DNA of 34,900 bases from a virus: the IMG/VR virus record IMGVR_UViG_3300033141_004120, positions 9,708 through 44,607 of that record; one strand, given 5' to 3'. Made by a program: the position numbers and the translations under genes. The notes below the pieces were generated by a model. It searched no databases. It was not told the DNA's origin and was given only the letters and a program-made list of their open reading frames with translations. Shown here one piece after another: positions 1 through 9,869 of the stretch (its first letter is position 1; every line of letters begins with the position of its first letter).

Positions 1-3000
1 GCTCGTGCAGATGGTCATTCAGGATATTCCTAATCCAATAGCTCCTGAAGACAGGCGCAATGTCTCCTCCCCATGTAAAGCCAGGAGGTGCCTTTTCCTT
101 CGGCCTCCCAGTCCGTGAAAGATGCTTGGCGCGGATAGCCGCCCCCTCTTTCACAGCAGCTTCAACAATGTTGAGGACAGAAAGATCCTTGCCTGCACGC
201 CTCGCATAGGCACCGATAATCTCAGTAAGACTCAGGTCAGAAGGATCAATAACACCCTCAACAACAAGATCTCGAATGGTGATTGGCATACCAGTTTGCT
301 TTGCCCGCTTCCTTCGCTTTTTAACAAGCAGGCCGAAGCGATGGCCGAAGCCAGCTGGATCGTTTACAGCTTTATCAACAAACCACAATGAATATGGAAT
401 ATGGACATATTCTAAATGCTTAAGAGATTCAAGTGTAGCTCTCATATTGGCAGCTTCCAACTCCTTACCTTTAGCCTCAGCTGCTGCTAATCGCTTCTGC
501 ACCTCCATCTTAACATTTTCTACAAGTCCTCCAGCTTGGAGGAGGCCATGTCCTTGATACTTTTTGAGGAAGAAGTCCCTAATATCCTCCTGCCAAATCT
601 TTCTAGCAGGCTCAAGCTTTGTCTGTTGCTCTTTAGTAAGCCGCCTCCAAGCTCTTTCATCCTCTAATACAACAGGTCCGAGCTGATCGAGTTCATAGAA
701 ACTCCTGAGATCAGGTAGGGTACCCCTCATCCTCTTAATAGCCTGCGCAGCATGATCATGCCATCTTTCCCTTAAACTAGGCGCAACCTTGAATGCCCAT
801 CCGATAAGAGGAAGCTTAGCCCGCTTCCATATAGCTTCAACATCAACTCTATCTACTACCCTCTGCCAGCCTGTTCTGCTAAGTCTATCAGCTGTCTCTA
901 TCTCATTCTTTTTAAGTGTTTTAAATAATGTAATACCTGTTGTATTAAGATGATTCTCAAGCTCAGGAGTTATATCAAAATAATGCACATTAGGAATGGA
1001 GGATTTCCCAAGCCTCATCTTTATCATAAGCTCACGGAGTCTAGCAGCTTTAGCTTGGTCAAGGTGATCGATATACCCTTGAAGTGAGAGACTTGGCTCT
1101 AGTTCTACAAAGGTTCCCTCCATCGTTTGATTTACTTTAATCCAAGCTTCTATAAACTCTATTAGCTCTTTGCGCTCTTTCTGTGTAAAGTTGGTAAGAG
1201 TCCTAATAGACTGTGCAGTGAAATCCTGGACACGCATAACTCGAACTATATCAGCTAGATTAGCAAGCGCCGGTTCTGTGCTTCCTTCCTTAATCTGTAC
1301 CCCGAACTTCTTCAGCCATTTCTTAGCATAGAATAGAATCTTTCTATCATACAGATTTTCAAAGAATTCCAAACGCGGCATCGATTTACCACTAGGCTCT
1401 TTTTGCATTCGCTCCCAAATACGATCAAGCTGTGCCTGAGTAAAAGGTGAGACTGTGCCAGCTTCTTGTCTAATAGTCTTTTGTATAGTTTCCTTATCGC
1501 TAAGTTTGTCTCGAACAGCTACTATGTGAGACCTCTCTTCTATTTCACTTGGTTTTGTCAAGGGGCTGAACTTCATCATAAATGTCCCATCAGGCTGTTT
1601 CGTCCACTCAATGTATGGCGTCCCCCATCGTTCAGCTTGCTCTCGGCCTGTAGTCCAAGCCATCCGCCGCATACCTCGGTGAACAGTATGCAATAACAAC
1701 CTCCTGAACATCAGCTCATGCCAAGTATGTTTATAAGGGAAATCTGGTACTGTACTTCTAAGCTTATCCCTTTCAATACTAATATCAGCCAGCTGCCTTT
1801 GCACAGCCCTACTCTCATGCTCGAATTGAGGTCGTGATATTTCATTATTCACACGTGCAACCGCAAGTGCCTCTTGTTTGTCACGAAGCCTCGCCTGCTC
1901 TTCGTTCAACGCATTAAGTGCCGCTACTGTATTCTCGTCATGTATACCATATTTTATTAAAGCGCTTGCAAAGTCGCTTTGTATCTCCTCTATATAGATA
2001 CTAGGAACCATATCCTCTTCAATTGGCCTAGTGTCAAAGCGGGCATGAACAATAGCATTTTCAATATCTTCAAAGTGACTCCTTATAAATGGCTCCTCGA
2101 ACTCTCCAATTTCAGGAATCGAGAGAATGAGCTCTCTGTAATCATCTCCACCTTCTGGCATATACTGAGAATACTTGGGTGCTTTCAGTACCAGCTTCTC
2201 CCTCCAGAACTCATCAACTGGAATTTCTCGATCAGCTGTCATAACTTCTTGAATAGAGAAGCTGTTTTCCGATAGAGCCTTCTCGACGTCAGTACGAGTA
2301 ACGACCTCCTTGCTTTCAAGCAGTTCAGTAATGCCCATCTCTTCCATCTCAAGCGGCCTTACCCCAGCCTTCACGAGCATACCAGCTAACTGCTTAGACT
2401 GAATTTGCTTCCCCTTAAACTTCTCAGCCAACACCTGTCTAAGCTTGCTATAATAAATAGGCACCCGCTCTTTCTTAAACAACCTATAGGATGAAGGAAG
2501 AGGCTGCGAAGATGGGGGAGGAGGACCAAGGGTTTCCGCCGGGAGATTAGCGGAAATGCCCCCACCTTCAGCAGCCCAAAGCTTATCGAAGAACTCAGTC
2601 GTTTGTGGAGTTGCGCTAATATACTGTCTAACAGCTCCCCACATATCGAGCATCCATTCCTTCATCTTATCGAAGAACCCCTGGAGCTCTGGTTTAGGAG
2701 CCTTACCCGTCCGCATATATGTTTCATGCTGATCTGCTACATATTCATAAAAGCCTCTCCAATCCTCAAGTTGCTCCAATCCCTTCTTTTTGCCGTATCT
2801 CTTCAGTGTTTGGGATCGATAGTGATCCTTAAGAGGCTCGAAGCGCTCAGGAAATAATAGATGATAGGCATGGGTCATTTCATGGAGCATCACACCTGTA
2901 TCAGCACTATTGAATCCTTTGATAAAAACCTTGCCTGCTTTATCAAGGTTGGTTACTCCGAGTATAAAATGCTGCCCTTTGCTAAGGGTTGCTTGCTCTT

Positions 3001-4189
3001 CAGATGTACCGCGCTCTGCCCTAATCCATTGTGCTACTTCATCTGCAGGTCTTCCTTCATTCTTTGCTATTAAGCTAATCATGGCAGGAACAAGCACATC
3101 AGCTTGCTCATCATATTCATGTGCCCAAGCAGTTTTAATCTGTTCGGTCAGATCAAGGACAGCTCCCTCCCTAACGGGAAGTAGAGGCTTTATACTACTT
3201 GTAGGACCTTTGCTGATAGGAATTGGAGGCTTCTTTTCTTCAAGCGCTTCCTTTGCTTCTCGAAGCTTTACTACCCTCTCTTTGATATCCTCGACCTGAA
3301 CAGCCTTGGAAATATCTAAGGCTTGCTGAGAAAAATCAGTGCCTTCCGCCTCCTCTACCATACCAACAGTCTGAGCAAGCCCACCCCCAACAGCACCTAC
3401 AGTAAATCCTACAGCAGCTGGTCTTATACCCTCTTTAAGTACCTGCTTGAATTCAGCCCCGCTTTTATACTCTGGTTTTAGCTTGCTAACATACCTTGAT
3501 ATTACATCAGAAGCTACGAACTGTCCATACTCTTGAGCACTCTCCATAACAGCCTCACTTAAAGCGGCTGATATAATCTTCCCTCCTTTGCTTGCCATTC
3601 GAAGCGCTTTAATAGGCGGCAGCGCTTCAGTAATACCGAGGCCAGTTTTAGCAAGGATATGAGTCCAAGCATTCTTTGCTTCAGGACCAAGGGCATCGAG
3701 CTCCATAAGAGCTTCACTTGCTCCTATCCCCATACCAACACCAATGGCAGCCCCAGTCTGAGCTCTTGCTGCTCTCTTAGCAAGTTGCTTAGCAGTAAGC
3801 TTCGCTGCAGCTTTACCACCCATCGCAAGCTTGCCAACAGCTGCGCTCGGAATTACAAGAGATCCAAATTGGCCGAGGCCGCTAGCAACCTGTCCAGTAA
3901 AAGACTCTTCGACTTCTCTGCTGGCAGGAAGAGCAGCATGGACATCCTTGGTAAACTCTGCTGTTATATTATAAGGGTCGCCGGTCGCAGCCCTTAATAG
4001 GATATCAAGCCCAGATGCTATAGGAGATACCGCCCCTGTAATAGCACCTCGGCCAAACATATCGATATGACTGCGAGCCCATCCTGGCTCAGGCCGCTCA
4101 GCTTGAAATAGATCATGGGCTGCTGGCTTGGCTTCATAGTTAGCCTTTAATGCATTAAACGTAGCCAGCTTTGTAGGATCAACCACCAT
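1..4189 (-). CDS. Giant virion/ejection protein with zincin (HExxH) motif, C-terminus beyond window
   Basis: The frame is open from the ATG at 4189 through the left edge, so at least 1396 codons are present and the stop is missing. The start lies 2 nt beyond the stop of the upstream gene. The N-terminal ~280 residues have several Ala/Gly-rich hydrophobic stretches (around residues 42-70, 140-160 and 255-275), as in phage proteins ejected into the cell envelope. Residues 436-440 read HEMTH, a zinc-metalloprotease motif, followed about 50-60 residues later by EYVADQHE and then a F-x-K-x-x-x-W-M-x-x-M-W segment. That order is typical of large polyvalent phage proteins. Residues ~755-800 look like coiled coil. 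Being last in the virion operon fits the T7 gp16 position. The role in DNA ejection is inferred; the HExxH is seen directly. Confidence 0.85.
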   Translation of the reverse strand, partial: MVVDPTKLATFNALKANYEAKPAAHDLFQAERPEPGWARSHIDMFGRGAITGAVSPIASGLDILLRAATGDPYNITAEFTKDVHAALPASREVEESFTGQVASGLGQFGSLVIPSAAVGKLAMGGKAAAKLTAKQLAKRAARAQTGAAIGVGMGIGASEALMELDALGPEAKNAWTHILAKTGLGITEALPPIKALRMASKGGKIISAALSEAVMESAQEYGQFVASDVISRYVSKLKPEYKSGAEFKQVLKEGIRPAAVGFTVGAVGGGLAQTVGMVEEAEGTDFSQQALDISKAVQVEDIKERVVKLREAKEALEEKKPPIPISKGPTSSIKPLLPVREGAVLDLTEQIKTAWAHEYDEQADVLVPAMISLIAKNEGRPADEVAQWIRAERGTSEEQATLSKGQHFILGVTNLDKAGKVFIKGFNSADTGVMLHEMTHAYHLLFPERFEPLKDHYRSQTLKRYGKKKGLEQLEDWRGFYEYVADQHETYMRTGKAPKPELQGFFDKMKEWMLDMWGAVRQYISATPQTTEFFDKLWAAEGGGISANLPAETLGPPPPSSQPLPSSYRLFKKERVPIYYSKLRQVLAEKFKGKQIQSKQLAGMLVKAGVRPLEMEEMGITELLESKEVVTRTDVEKALSENSFSIQEVMTADREIPVDEFWREKLVLKAPKYSQYMPEGGDDYRELILSIPEIGEFEEPFIRSHFEDIENAIVHARFDTRPIEEDMVPSIYIEEIQSDFASALIKYGIHDENTVAALNALNEEQARLRDKQEALAVARVNNEISRPQFEHESRAVQRQLADISIERDKLRSTVPDFPYKHTWHELMFRRLLLHTVHRGMRRMAWTTGREQAERWGTPYIEWTKQPDGTFMMKFSPLTKPSEIEERSHIVAVRDKLSDKETIQKTIRQEAGTVSPFTQAQLDRIWERMQKEPSGKSMPRLEFFENLYDRKILFYAKKWLKKFGVQIKEGSTEPALANLADIVRVMRVQDFTAQSIRTLTNFTQKERKELIEFIEAWIKVNQTMEGTFVELEPSLSLQGYIDHLDQAKAARLRELMIKMRLGKSSIPNVHYFDITPELENHLNTTGITLFKTLKKNEIETADRLSRTGWQRVVDRVDVEAIWKRAKLPLIGWAFKVAPSLRERWHDHAAQAIKRMRGTLPDLRSFYELDQLGPVVLEDERAWRRLTKEQQTKLEPARKIWQEDIRDFFLKKYQGHGLLQAGGLVENVKMEVQKRLAAAEAKGKELEAANMRATLESLKHLEYVHIPYSLWFVDKAVNDPAGFGHRFGLLVKKRRKRAKQTGMPITIRDLVVEGVIDPSDLSLTEIIGAYARRAGKDLSVLNIVEAAVKEGAAIRAKHLSRTGRPKEKAPPGFTWGGDIAPVFRSYWIRNILNDHLHE

Positions 4190-4191
4190 TA

Positions 4192-5628
4192 TTACCTACC
4201 TCTGCTTTGCTGTTGTGTTGCGATCTCAATTGCCCTCTCTAGTGTCAATCCTTGAGCTTCAGCAATGGCCTTAATATCAGCAAGCGTGAAGCCTGCAGGA
4301 TTAGCATGTAAGGCTCTATCATAATAAACATCAGCATAGCCGGCCACAGCTCTCCGACCAGCCTCACTAAGACTGGGGTGATTCATGCCCGCTTCCATTG
4401 TAGCTCCTGTTGAAGCGAAGCTCTCCTGCTCAGTAAATATACCAAGCTTACCTGTATAAGCTTTGCCAGCTTGCTGGAGTAAGTCCGCGATTACCACCTT
4501 ATCAGTATCTGTAAGCGCCTGAGTATCGATCTCTGCAGTAGCTTTATTGCTGAGGGCTTCAAAATGTTTTATCTGTGCTTCTTTATATCGAGTGTTTAAG
4601 TCCAACATCTCCTCTCTAAGGCTTTTGTTATACTCATACTCTTCCCTCGCACGTCTAGCCTGCGCTTCGCTAAGTCCAAGTCTGCGCTCTTCTCTGCTCT
4701 CCTTTCGCGCTCCGAGAAGTGCCTGCGCCTCTGACAGCCGCAGCTGCCCAGCGAGTCGTTCTTTCTCGAATCCTCGACGTTGAAGAGCATCTACTTCTTC
4801 TGGAGCCAAGCCTACCATATCGGCAGGGCTAAGTGGGACTCCAGCATCAACCTTGCGGGCTGCTCTAGCATAGATAGTACTCTTAGCAAACTGAGAGCCA
4901 ACAGCGCCAATCCGCTCCCCAGGCGTACCCTCTCCAGACATAGCCATACCAAGTTCACTAATAAACTTCCATACAGCAGGATTGAGTAAAGGATTCTGCT
5001 GCGGCTCTCCACCCTGCCCAGGTATGCCTTGGGCTTGCTTAATCGCCGCTTCATTACTCAATGCGGCAGTTGGTTGTGATACAGGAGCTTGCCCCTGCTG
5101 TATAGGCTGACCTTGCTGCATTCCAGGCTGATTTTGCATAGCCATCCGAGCAAGAGTGGCAGCGGTCGTAGCAGCCCCGCCAGCTAGCCAGGGAAGTCCG
5201 GGCCTAGCTTCTTCAGTCGTACCCTCTGCCTTGGTCGCTTGGGTCGGAGCTGCCTTAGTTAGAGTAGAAGGTTTCGGCTGTGGTGCTGACACGGTCTTTG
5301 GCCGCCGACCTATTACAGCTTGAGCTTCGTCGCTGATTACCTTCTCTTGTTGCGGTGAAAATGCTTGTCCCTGCGACTCCATTAAATGCATTGTGGCTGG
5401 TGGAATTATAATTCTTGGGAGCTCAGGGGGCCATTTCACATAACCGGGTGTGCTATACAACGGTCTTTGATATGGGGGTTCATAGCCCTCATAACTTGGA
5501 TATCTTGGAGGCTTCTCAGGAGGCCATCCTCCATAACTAGGTGTGCCATACAACGACCCCTGATTAGGAGGCTCATAACCTCTATAACTTCGATAATGTA
5601 GTGGCTTCCCAGGAGGTAATGTTCTCAT
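4192..5628 (-). CDS. Probable internal virion/ejection protein with Pro-Tyr N-terminal repeats
   Basis: 478 residues, with a good ribosome site (TTAGGAGA) before the ATG. Residues 7-38 and 39-70 are two copies of a 32-residue Pro/Tyr-rich unit (YEPPxQxxLYxTPxY). They are followed by a low-complexity Pro/Thr/Ala linker, a short Ala/Gly-rich hydrophobic patch (145-162) and a Gln-rich stretch. Residues ~270-355 are Arg/Glu-rich and likely a long helix or coiled coil. The C-terminus ends in a compact helical region. No enzyme motif is visible. The position between two other ejection-type proteins and the composition (disorder, hydrophobic patch, long helices) suggest an internal core protein, analogous to T7 gp15. 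That role is inferred from context only. Confidence 0.75.
   Translation of the reverse strand: MRTLPPGKPLHYRSYRGYEPPNQGSLYGTPSYGGWPPEKPPRYPSYEGYEPPYQRPLYSTPGYVKWPPELPRIIIPPATMHLMESQGQAFSPQQEKVISDEAQAVIGRRPKTVSAPQPKPSTLTKAAPTQATKAEGTTEEARPGLPWLAGGAATTAATLARMAMQNQPGMQQGQPIQQGQAPVSQPTAALSNEAAIKQAQGIPGQGGEPQQNPLLNPAVWKFISELGMAMSGEGTPGERIGAVGSQFAKSTIYARAARKVDAGVPLSPADMVGLAPEEVDALQRRGFEKERLAGQLRLSEAQALLGARKESREERRLGLSEAQARRAREEYEYNKSLREEMLDLNTRYKEAQIKHFEALSNKATAEIDTQALTDTDKVVIADLLQQAGKAYTGKLGIFTEQESFASTGATMEAGMNHPSLSEAGRRAVAGYADVYYDRALHANPAGFTLADIKAIAEAQGLTLERAIEIATQQQSRGR
5419..5610 (-). repeat. Two tandem 96-bp coding repeats (Pro/Tyr-rich)
   Basis: The DNA encoding residues 7-70 of the 478-residue virion protein is two in-frame 96-bp units (5515-5610 and 5419-5514). 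They share YRGYEPP/YEGYEPP, LYGTPSY/LYSTPGY and WPPE. They look like a recent tandem duplication inside the gene. Confidence 0.8.
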
Positions 5629-5647
5629 TATATTCTCCTAACTAAAG

Positions 5648-5676
5648 CTAGATTGTTACATTTTGTAAACATCTAT
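5648..5676 (+). repeat. 29-bp palindrome, copy 1
   Basis: This is the most divergent of six copies. The invariant core TTACATTTTGTAAACA is kept, but the left arm reads CTAGATTG instead of CTAGCTGT. It lies between two virion genes, and its CTA supplies the TAG stop of the upstream gene (stop at 5673-5675). The TTT centre is on the plus strand. Confidence 0.85.
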
Positions 5677-7136
5677 GCGTTTGATACAGCACCGAGAATG
5701 GCTCCAATACCAAGAATAGCCCAACCAGTAGGTCCAAGGCTTGCTGCCACCGCTGGTGCGGTTGCCGTAGCTGCAGTAGCTGGTGTCATTCCAATACCGG
5801 TCCCTGCTATAAAGGCTCCTGCAGCGCCAAGCCCTGATACAGCACCGCCAAGCACACTCCCTCGCTTATTCATTTCACTAGCAGATGGATTTCCCTGTGT
5901 AGAGCCTCCAGGCGCTCCAATGGCATTAGCCAGAAACACCATAAGTTCAAGATCAAATAGAGCATCCTTATACGCATAATGCGTGTCGAGGTCGGTTTGC
6001 TCATTTGTAAGAACAGAATTATATTTAACAGTATTCTGATAGATATCCAATAGCCCAACTGTCCTGCCAATCTTCATATCGACAGTCTGCATAATTCTCT
6101 GTGTGAAGTTGTCGATGAGAGCAATTCGCCTATCTTCCTTCTGAAGTTCAAGAGAAGCTCTAAATTTAGCAACCTCATCTAATCTTGCCTTCTCTATAAT
6201 GCTAAGCCCTATAACAAAGGCGCTACCTGCACAGGCATTAGCCCCCACCATACTTCCAGCAAAGCGATTGATAGCCTGATTTGTTTGATCCTCAAGTGAG
6301 AGCTCATACGCATCAGCTGCTGTATCAATATAATCACTTCCAAGAATATTGTCTCCATCAGTAAGCGATTGAGCTCTGGCTACCCAATCCTCCACTGACT
6401 CAAGGGTTGTTCCCTCATCAATATTGTCAATAAGAGTAGCAAGCGGTGTCGCAACAGCATGCCCGCTCATGGCACCAAGCTGAGCAAGATCTGTTGATGG
6501 ATCATGTGCTACTGCTGCAGTATAAGGACTACTACCTAATGTATTAAGGGTAACATTATCAATCCAGCCATTGAAGACGCCTCCTGCATCAACCTCAAAA
6601 GCCAAAAAAAGCGGCGCATCACTAGAAGGAGATTCAATTACCTCAGAAAAGAACCCATTGGTACTTTGTAATGTTCCAGCGCTTGATCCTATAAAAGGCT
6701 GAAGTGTCCCTAGGGTCATACCACCTATTTCATAAGAGAGATAGTATTTAACACCATGTTCAAGTGCTATAACACCAGCAGGCTGGACAAGCGGCTTTGT
6801 AGAAGTTCCGCCATGCTTCGCTACATGGTTATCAGCAGGGCCTATACTCTCAGGGTTCCATCCTGTGGTTGCTGCTTCCCATCCAATCCATCCCCATGTA
6901 TACTTAGGTGGCCCAGGCGCTTCAAAGCCGCCGTTCAATACCATATTTGGCCCAAGGAAGGTAGTAGCTCGATCAGCCGCTCCGTCCATAATATTCAGGA
7001 GCTCATAATGATAATTCTCCATATAGGTTGGAAAGCTAGTACGGCCCGATCCACCACCACCTCCTCCGCCAAGATTAAAAGCAAGTGCAGCTGATGCAAC
7101 ATGACATTTTTTATTCTGCAGCAGTACGAGCCTCAC
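5673..7136 (-). CDS. Probable internal virion protein with inserted carbohydrate-binding-like domain
   Basis: 487 residues from a GTG start that has a near-perfect GGAGGT six bases upstream, 2 nt after the previous stop. After a Gly-run (residues 23-29), residues ~65-200 form a beta-sandwich-like module that begins MVLNGGFE and ends GWIDNVTL, the signature of CBM4/9 or galactose-binding-like domains in phage virion proteins. Residues 200-420 are mostly helical. Residues ~430-487 are Gly/Ala-rich and hydrophobic (IAGTGIG, GWAILGIGAILGA), like the membrane-inserting tails of ejection proteins. The place after the nozzle genes matches T7 gp14-type proteins. The stop codon lies inside palindrome copy 1. 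Function is inferred from context and composition. Confidence 0.75.
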   Translation of the reverse strand: MRLVLLQNKKCHVASAALAFNLGGGGGGGSGRTSFPTYMENYHYELLNIMDGAADRATTFLGPNMVLNGGFEAPGPPKYTWGWIGWEAATTGWNPESIGPADNHVAKHGGTSTKPLVQPAGVIALEHGVKYYLSYEIGGMTLGTLQPFIGSSAGTLQSTNGFFSEVIESPSSDAPLFLAFEVDAGGVFNGWIDNVTLNTLGSSPYTAAVAHDPSTDLAQLGAMSGHAVATPLATLIDNIDEGTTLESVEDWVARAQSLTDGDNILGSDYIDTAADAYELSLEDQTNQAINRFAGSMVGANACAGSAFVIGLSIIEKARLDEVAKFRASLELQKEDRRIALIDNFTQRIMQTVDMKIGRTVGLLDIYQNTVKYNSVLTNEQTDLDTHYAYKDALFDLELMVFLANAIGAPGGSTQGNPSASEMNKRGSVLGGAVSGLGAAGAFIAGTGIGMTPATAATATAPAVAASLGPTGWAILGIGAILGAVSNA

Positions 7137-7138
7137 AA

Positions 7139-7576
7139 TCAGACCTCCATTTGAATAAAAGTATAATCAGTATTAGCTCCAAGCTGCTTAGCAATAGTAA
7201 CTATTCTAGGCACATTGCTATAGCCTACAAGCCGCCAACACCCTTGAGCTCGTGCCCATCTCTTCAACGTCTCATAGCTATCAAGCCAAAGCTCATCTCT
7301 AATAACCTGCCTGAAACTACAGACACCTGCTATAACCAATTCATGTCGTGTAATATAGCCATCTGTCCGAATGAAGGTAAGCACCATTCCAAGCACTGTC
7401 CCTTTCTCTTCATCCCTAATCACCCAACACTGTAATAGTCCATCTGAAAGAGAAGCATGGATATTATTAAGAATAGCATCCTCATTCCCTGAACCTCTCG
7501 GAATGTTAAGCCTAGCTCCATATGCTATAATATCCCAGAGCTCCTCAATCTGTTCAGGCAACAACTGTGTCAGCAT
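7139..7576 (-). CDS. GNAT-like acetyltransferase-fold virion-region protein
   Basis: 145 residues from the ATG at 7576, which overlaps the preceding stop by one base (TAATG) with GGAG nine bases upstream. An upstream in-frame GTG at 7618 has no ribosome site. The protein has the overall pattern of a small GNAT fold: an N-terminal helical pair (LLPEQIEELWDIIAYGA), then LLQCWVIRDEEKGTVLGMVLTF, and a late VGYSNVP-IVTIAKQLGA stretch. A clear acetyl-CoA Q/RxxGxG/A loop is not visible, so catalytic activity is doubtful. T7-like phages carry a GNAT-like internal virion protein (gp13 type) at this position, and that analogy is the basis of the call. Confidence 0.6.
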   Translation of the reverse strand: MLTQLLPEQIEELWDIIAYGARLNIPRGSGNEDAILNNIHASLSDGLLQCWVIRDEEKGTVLGMVLTFIRTDGYITRHELVIAGVCSFRQVIRDELWLDSYETLKRWARAQGCWRLVGYSNVPRIVTIAKQLGANTDYTFIQMEV

Positions 7577-9840
7577 TAGATCAAGCTCCCTACACTCCTC
7601 TTTCCTGTATCCTTCCACTCAATAGCAATGCTATCGATCTTAGCATCCGTCCCAAGCAATCCTCTTACTCCAATTCTAAACTCAAGCCCAGTAGCAACCA
7701 CCACAGCAGCTCCGAAGTCATTGCAATCTGTCCAATCATTAGATGTGAAGCTGTCACCTCCTGCATCCCTCCATTGGATCTGGACCTGCAGCTCAGTGAT
7801 ATTCTCCACAGAAAGCTGGACCGATTGAATAGTCTTGACGTCGAATCGTCTGCCCATATTAAAGGTATCAGTAACAAAACTGAATCTATCTAATGAGCCA
7901 GTATATTCAAGGGGCGCTACAAGTGCATCATCAATCGTAACAATACTTGTTGGTAATGCTCTTAACCCCGCTAATGCTCCCTCCGAGAGCACATAGCCAG
8001 CTCCTGATTCGCAGATATAAAAATCATTCCGCTGTGGGTCATGACTTACTATACCATTCGCTCCTACAACAGGCTGAATAAACTCTTTATAATCAACTCG
8101 ATTCAGCCTCAGCTCTGCATCAATAACCCAAACATTACCCTTGGCATCTACAAACACATGATTTCGCTCATCTCCATTCACCATGCTTCGATTGCCAAGC
8201 CCTGTCCTTAACAAGCTTTTCACTCTAAAGCCCTTCTCATGAGGGACCATGACAGCAATTCCATCAGCTCCATACACAATCACCTGCCCACCAAGCTGTT
8301 TAACAGCATAAATCTCTCCTCTAAATGGCATCTGGATAAATCCAATATCCCGATTCTTAATATCAGTAATCAATCTAGCCTTCACATTATCAAAGGCCGT
8401 GCTGCTCGGAATTTGGAATAGAGCCATCTCATTCCCAAATGGCCTATAGATATCCCCACCAAGTGGCCTACTCCACATAACCCAATTAGCTCCAATAGCC
8501 ATATCAAGATAAGTGAATTGCTCAGCATCGCTATACTTCTGCCAGATATCCCAGATCTCAGCCCAATCATCTCCATCAAAATAACTAGCGGCATAGAAGT
8601 TAGCAAGCAATAACCTATCCCCAAACACACATCCTGTCTTGATCCGCACCGTATCCTCAACTACAACCTTGCCACTCGCAGTTGATGGAATCTTATAGAC
8701 CATACAAGTTCCGTTAAACATAAACCATGAATTTTGAAACTCTGCAAAGTGCCAAGGAGCCTCCCCTGTAATCGCCTTCGTATCTCCTGTATTCCTAGCA
8801 TCGTAAGTCGTAATGCTAGTGTGTGGCCCTGTAAGACTACTCTCATCTACATCCAACAGCCTAGTTGATTCTGCCATTAACGTAGTATTCTCACCTCGGA
8901 AAAGTTGAGGGAATGGCCAATCAGTAGAAAGCACTCGTTTGACAATAATATCATCAACATCACCTATCCAATCAGCACTAGGTGTAATGCTAAGGACAGT
9001 GTTCGTTGCGCAAGTGATATACTGTGTATAAGTAGCATTGAGCCCAATTGAAGCTCCAGTTCCTGTACCTAAAGCAATGACAATACCACCAGACTCATTG
9101 CCATTTACTGTGACTGTAACCTCATATAATGCTCCTACAACCAATTCAATATATGGAAAAGCTTGCTCAGCCGTCAACGTACTTCCTGCACTATGCGATA
9201 GTTTACCAGCTGCTATTGCCCATCCTGTATTGAGCGTCCAGCCTGTTGAAGCCGCGAAGTCTCCGTTAGTGACGAGGTCTGGACCGAGCGAAAATTTCTT
9301 ACAGGAGACGTCATCCACGGTGAATGTAGCTCCTTCAACCCCCTGACCCCAGAAGCAAAGAACCCCCGCTTGGTCAAAGGGATATTCGCCAACTCCGCCA
9401 CCAGCCTGAATGTATTGGGTGTAAGTTCCATCTGCCGTGACCTCTGTACCTGAATCCCCTCCCATCTTGGGAGTACAAGTTGCGCCACCCCCCAGCGCCG
9501 ATACTGTAAAGGTAAGCATATAAAGCCCATCTTCGACAGCTCCTATGTCTTGGTAAATACCACCGCCCTCTCCAATTTCAGATGGAGCAGTAAAAACCAC
9601 GTTGTTGGCGGCATAGGCCCAACAGGCCCCCAAGGTCCACCCATCAGCATTTCCTATAAATGTCCCATTGGTCACAAGTTCAGGCCAGAACTCTGTAATA
9701 GGCGTATGCTCAGCTAGGCCAAATTCACACGCCCTCATGCCATCAAGCTCAGTAAGCACTTGAATGTTCTTGGCATGCTCCTTCTTAGTCCTAAGCCCTT
9801 TTATCAAGCCTTCCTGAAATTCAATTACTTGCGTTCTCAT
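7576..9840 (-). CDS. Nozzle-like tail protein with two inserted carbohydrate-binding-like domains
   Basis: 754 residues from the ATG at 9840, the second of two adjacent ATGs, with AGGAGG seven bases upstream. An open frame continues to 9921 but overlaps the upstream gene. Residues 1-50 match the N-terminus of the neighbouring 505-residue protein. Residues ~54-183 and ~188-303 are two beta-sandwich-like modules, each opening with ELVTNG or DLVTNG and closing with FTVDDV or GDVDDI. Residues 308-754 (447 residues, from WPFPQLFRG) are paralogous to the body of the 505-residue protein. Repeated short beta blocks such as RNHVFVDAKGNVWVI suggest a propeller-like fold. The position after the tail adaptor matches T7 gp12 (nozzle). 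The added domains may bind host surface glycans; this is inferred. Confidence 0.75.
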   Translation of the reverse strand: MRTQVIEFQEGLIKGLRTKKEHAKNIQVLTELDGMRACEFGLAEHTPITEFWPELVTNGTFIGNADGWTLGACWAYAANNVVFTAPSEIGEGGGIYQDIGAVEDGLYMLTFTVSALGGGATCTPKMGGDSGTEVTADGTYTQYIQAGGGVGEYPFDQAGVLCFWGQGVEGATFTVDDVSCKKFSLGPDLVTNGDFAASTGWTLNTGWAIAAGKLSHSAGSTLTAEQAFPYIELVVGALYEVTVTVNGNESGGIVIALGTGTGASIGLNATYTQYITCATNTVLSITPSADWIGDVDDIIVKRVLSTDWPFPQLFRGENTTLMAESTRLLDVDESSLTGPHTSITTYDARNTGDTKAITGEAPWHFAEFQNSWFMFNGTCMVYKIPSTASGKVVVEDTVRIKTGCVFGDRLLLANFYAASYFDGDDWAEIWDIWQKYSDAEQFTYLDMAIGANWVMWSRPLGGDIYRPFGNEMALFQIPSSTAFDNVKARLITDIKNRDIGFIQMPFRGEIYAVKQLGGQVIVYGADGIAVMVPHEKGFRVKSLLRTGLGNRSMVNGDERNHVFVDAKGNVWVIDAELRLNRVDYKEFIQPVVGANGIVSHDPQRNDFYICESGAGYVLSEGALAGLRALPTSIVTIDDALVAPLEYTGSLDRFSFVTDTFNMGRRFDVKTIQSVQLSVENITELQVQIQWRDAGGDSFTSNDWTDCNDFGAAVVVATGLEFRIGVRGLLGTDAKIDSIAIEWKDTGKRSVGSLI

Positions 9841-9869
9841 CATACACCCTCCTACTAGCATTGTTAGTG

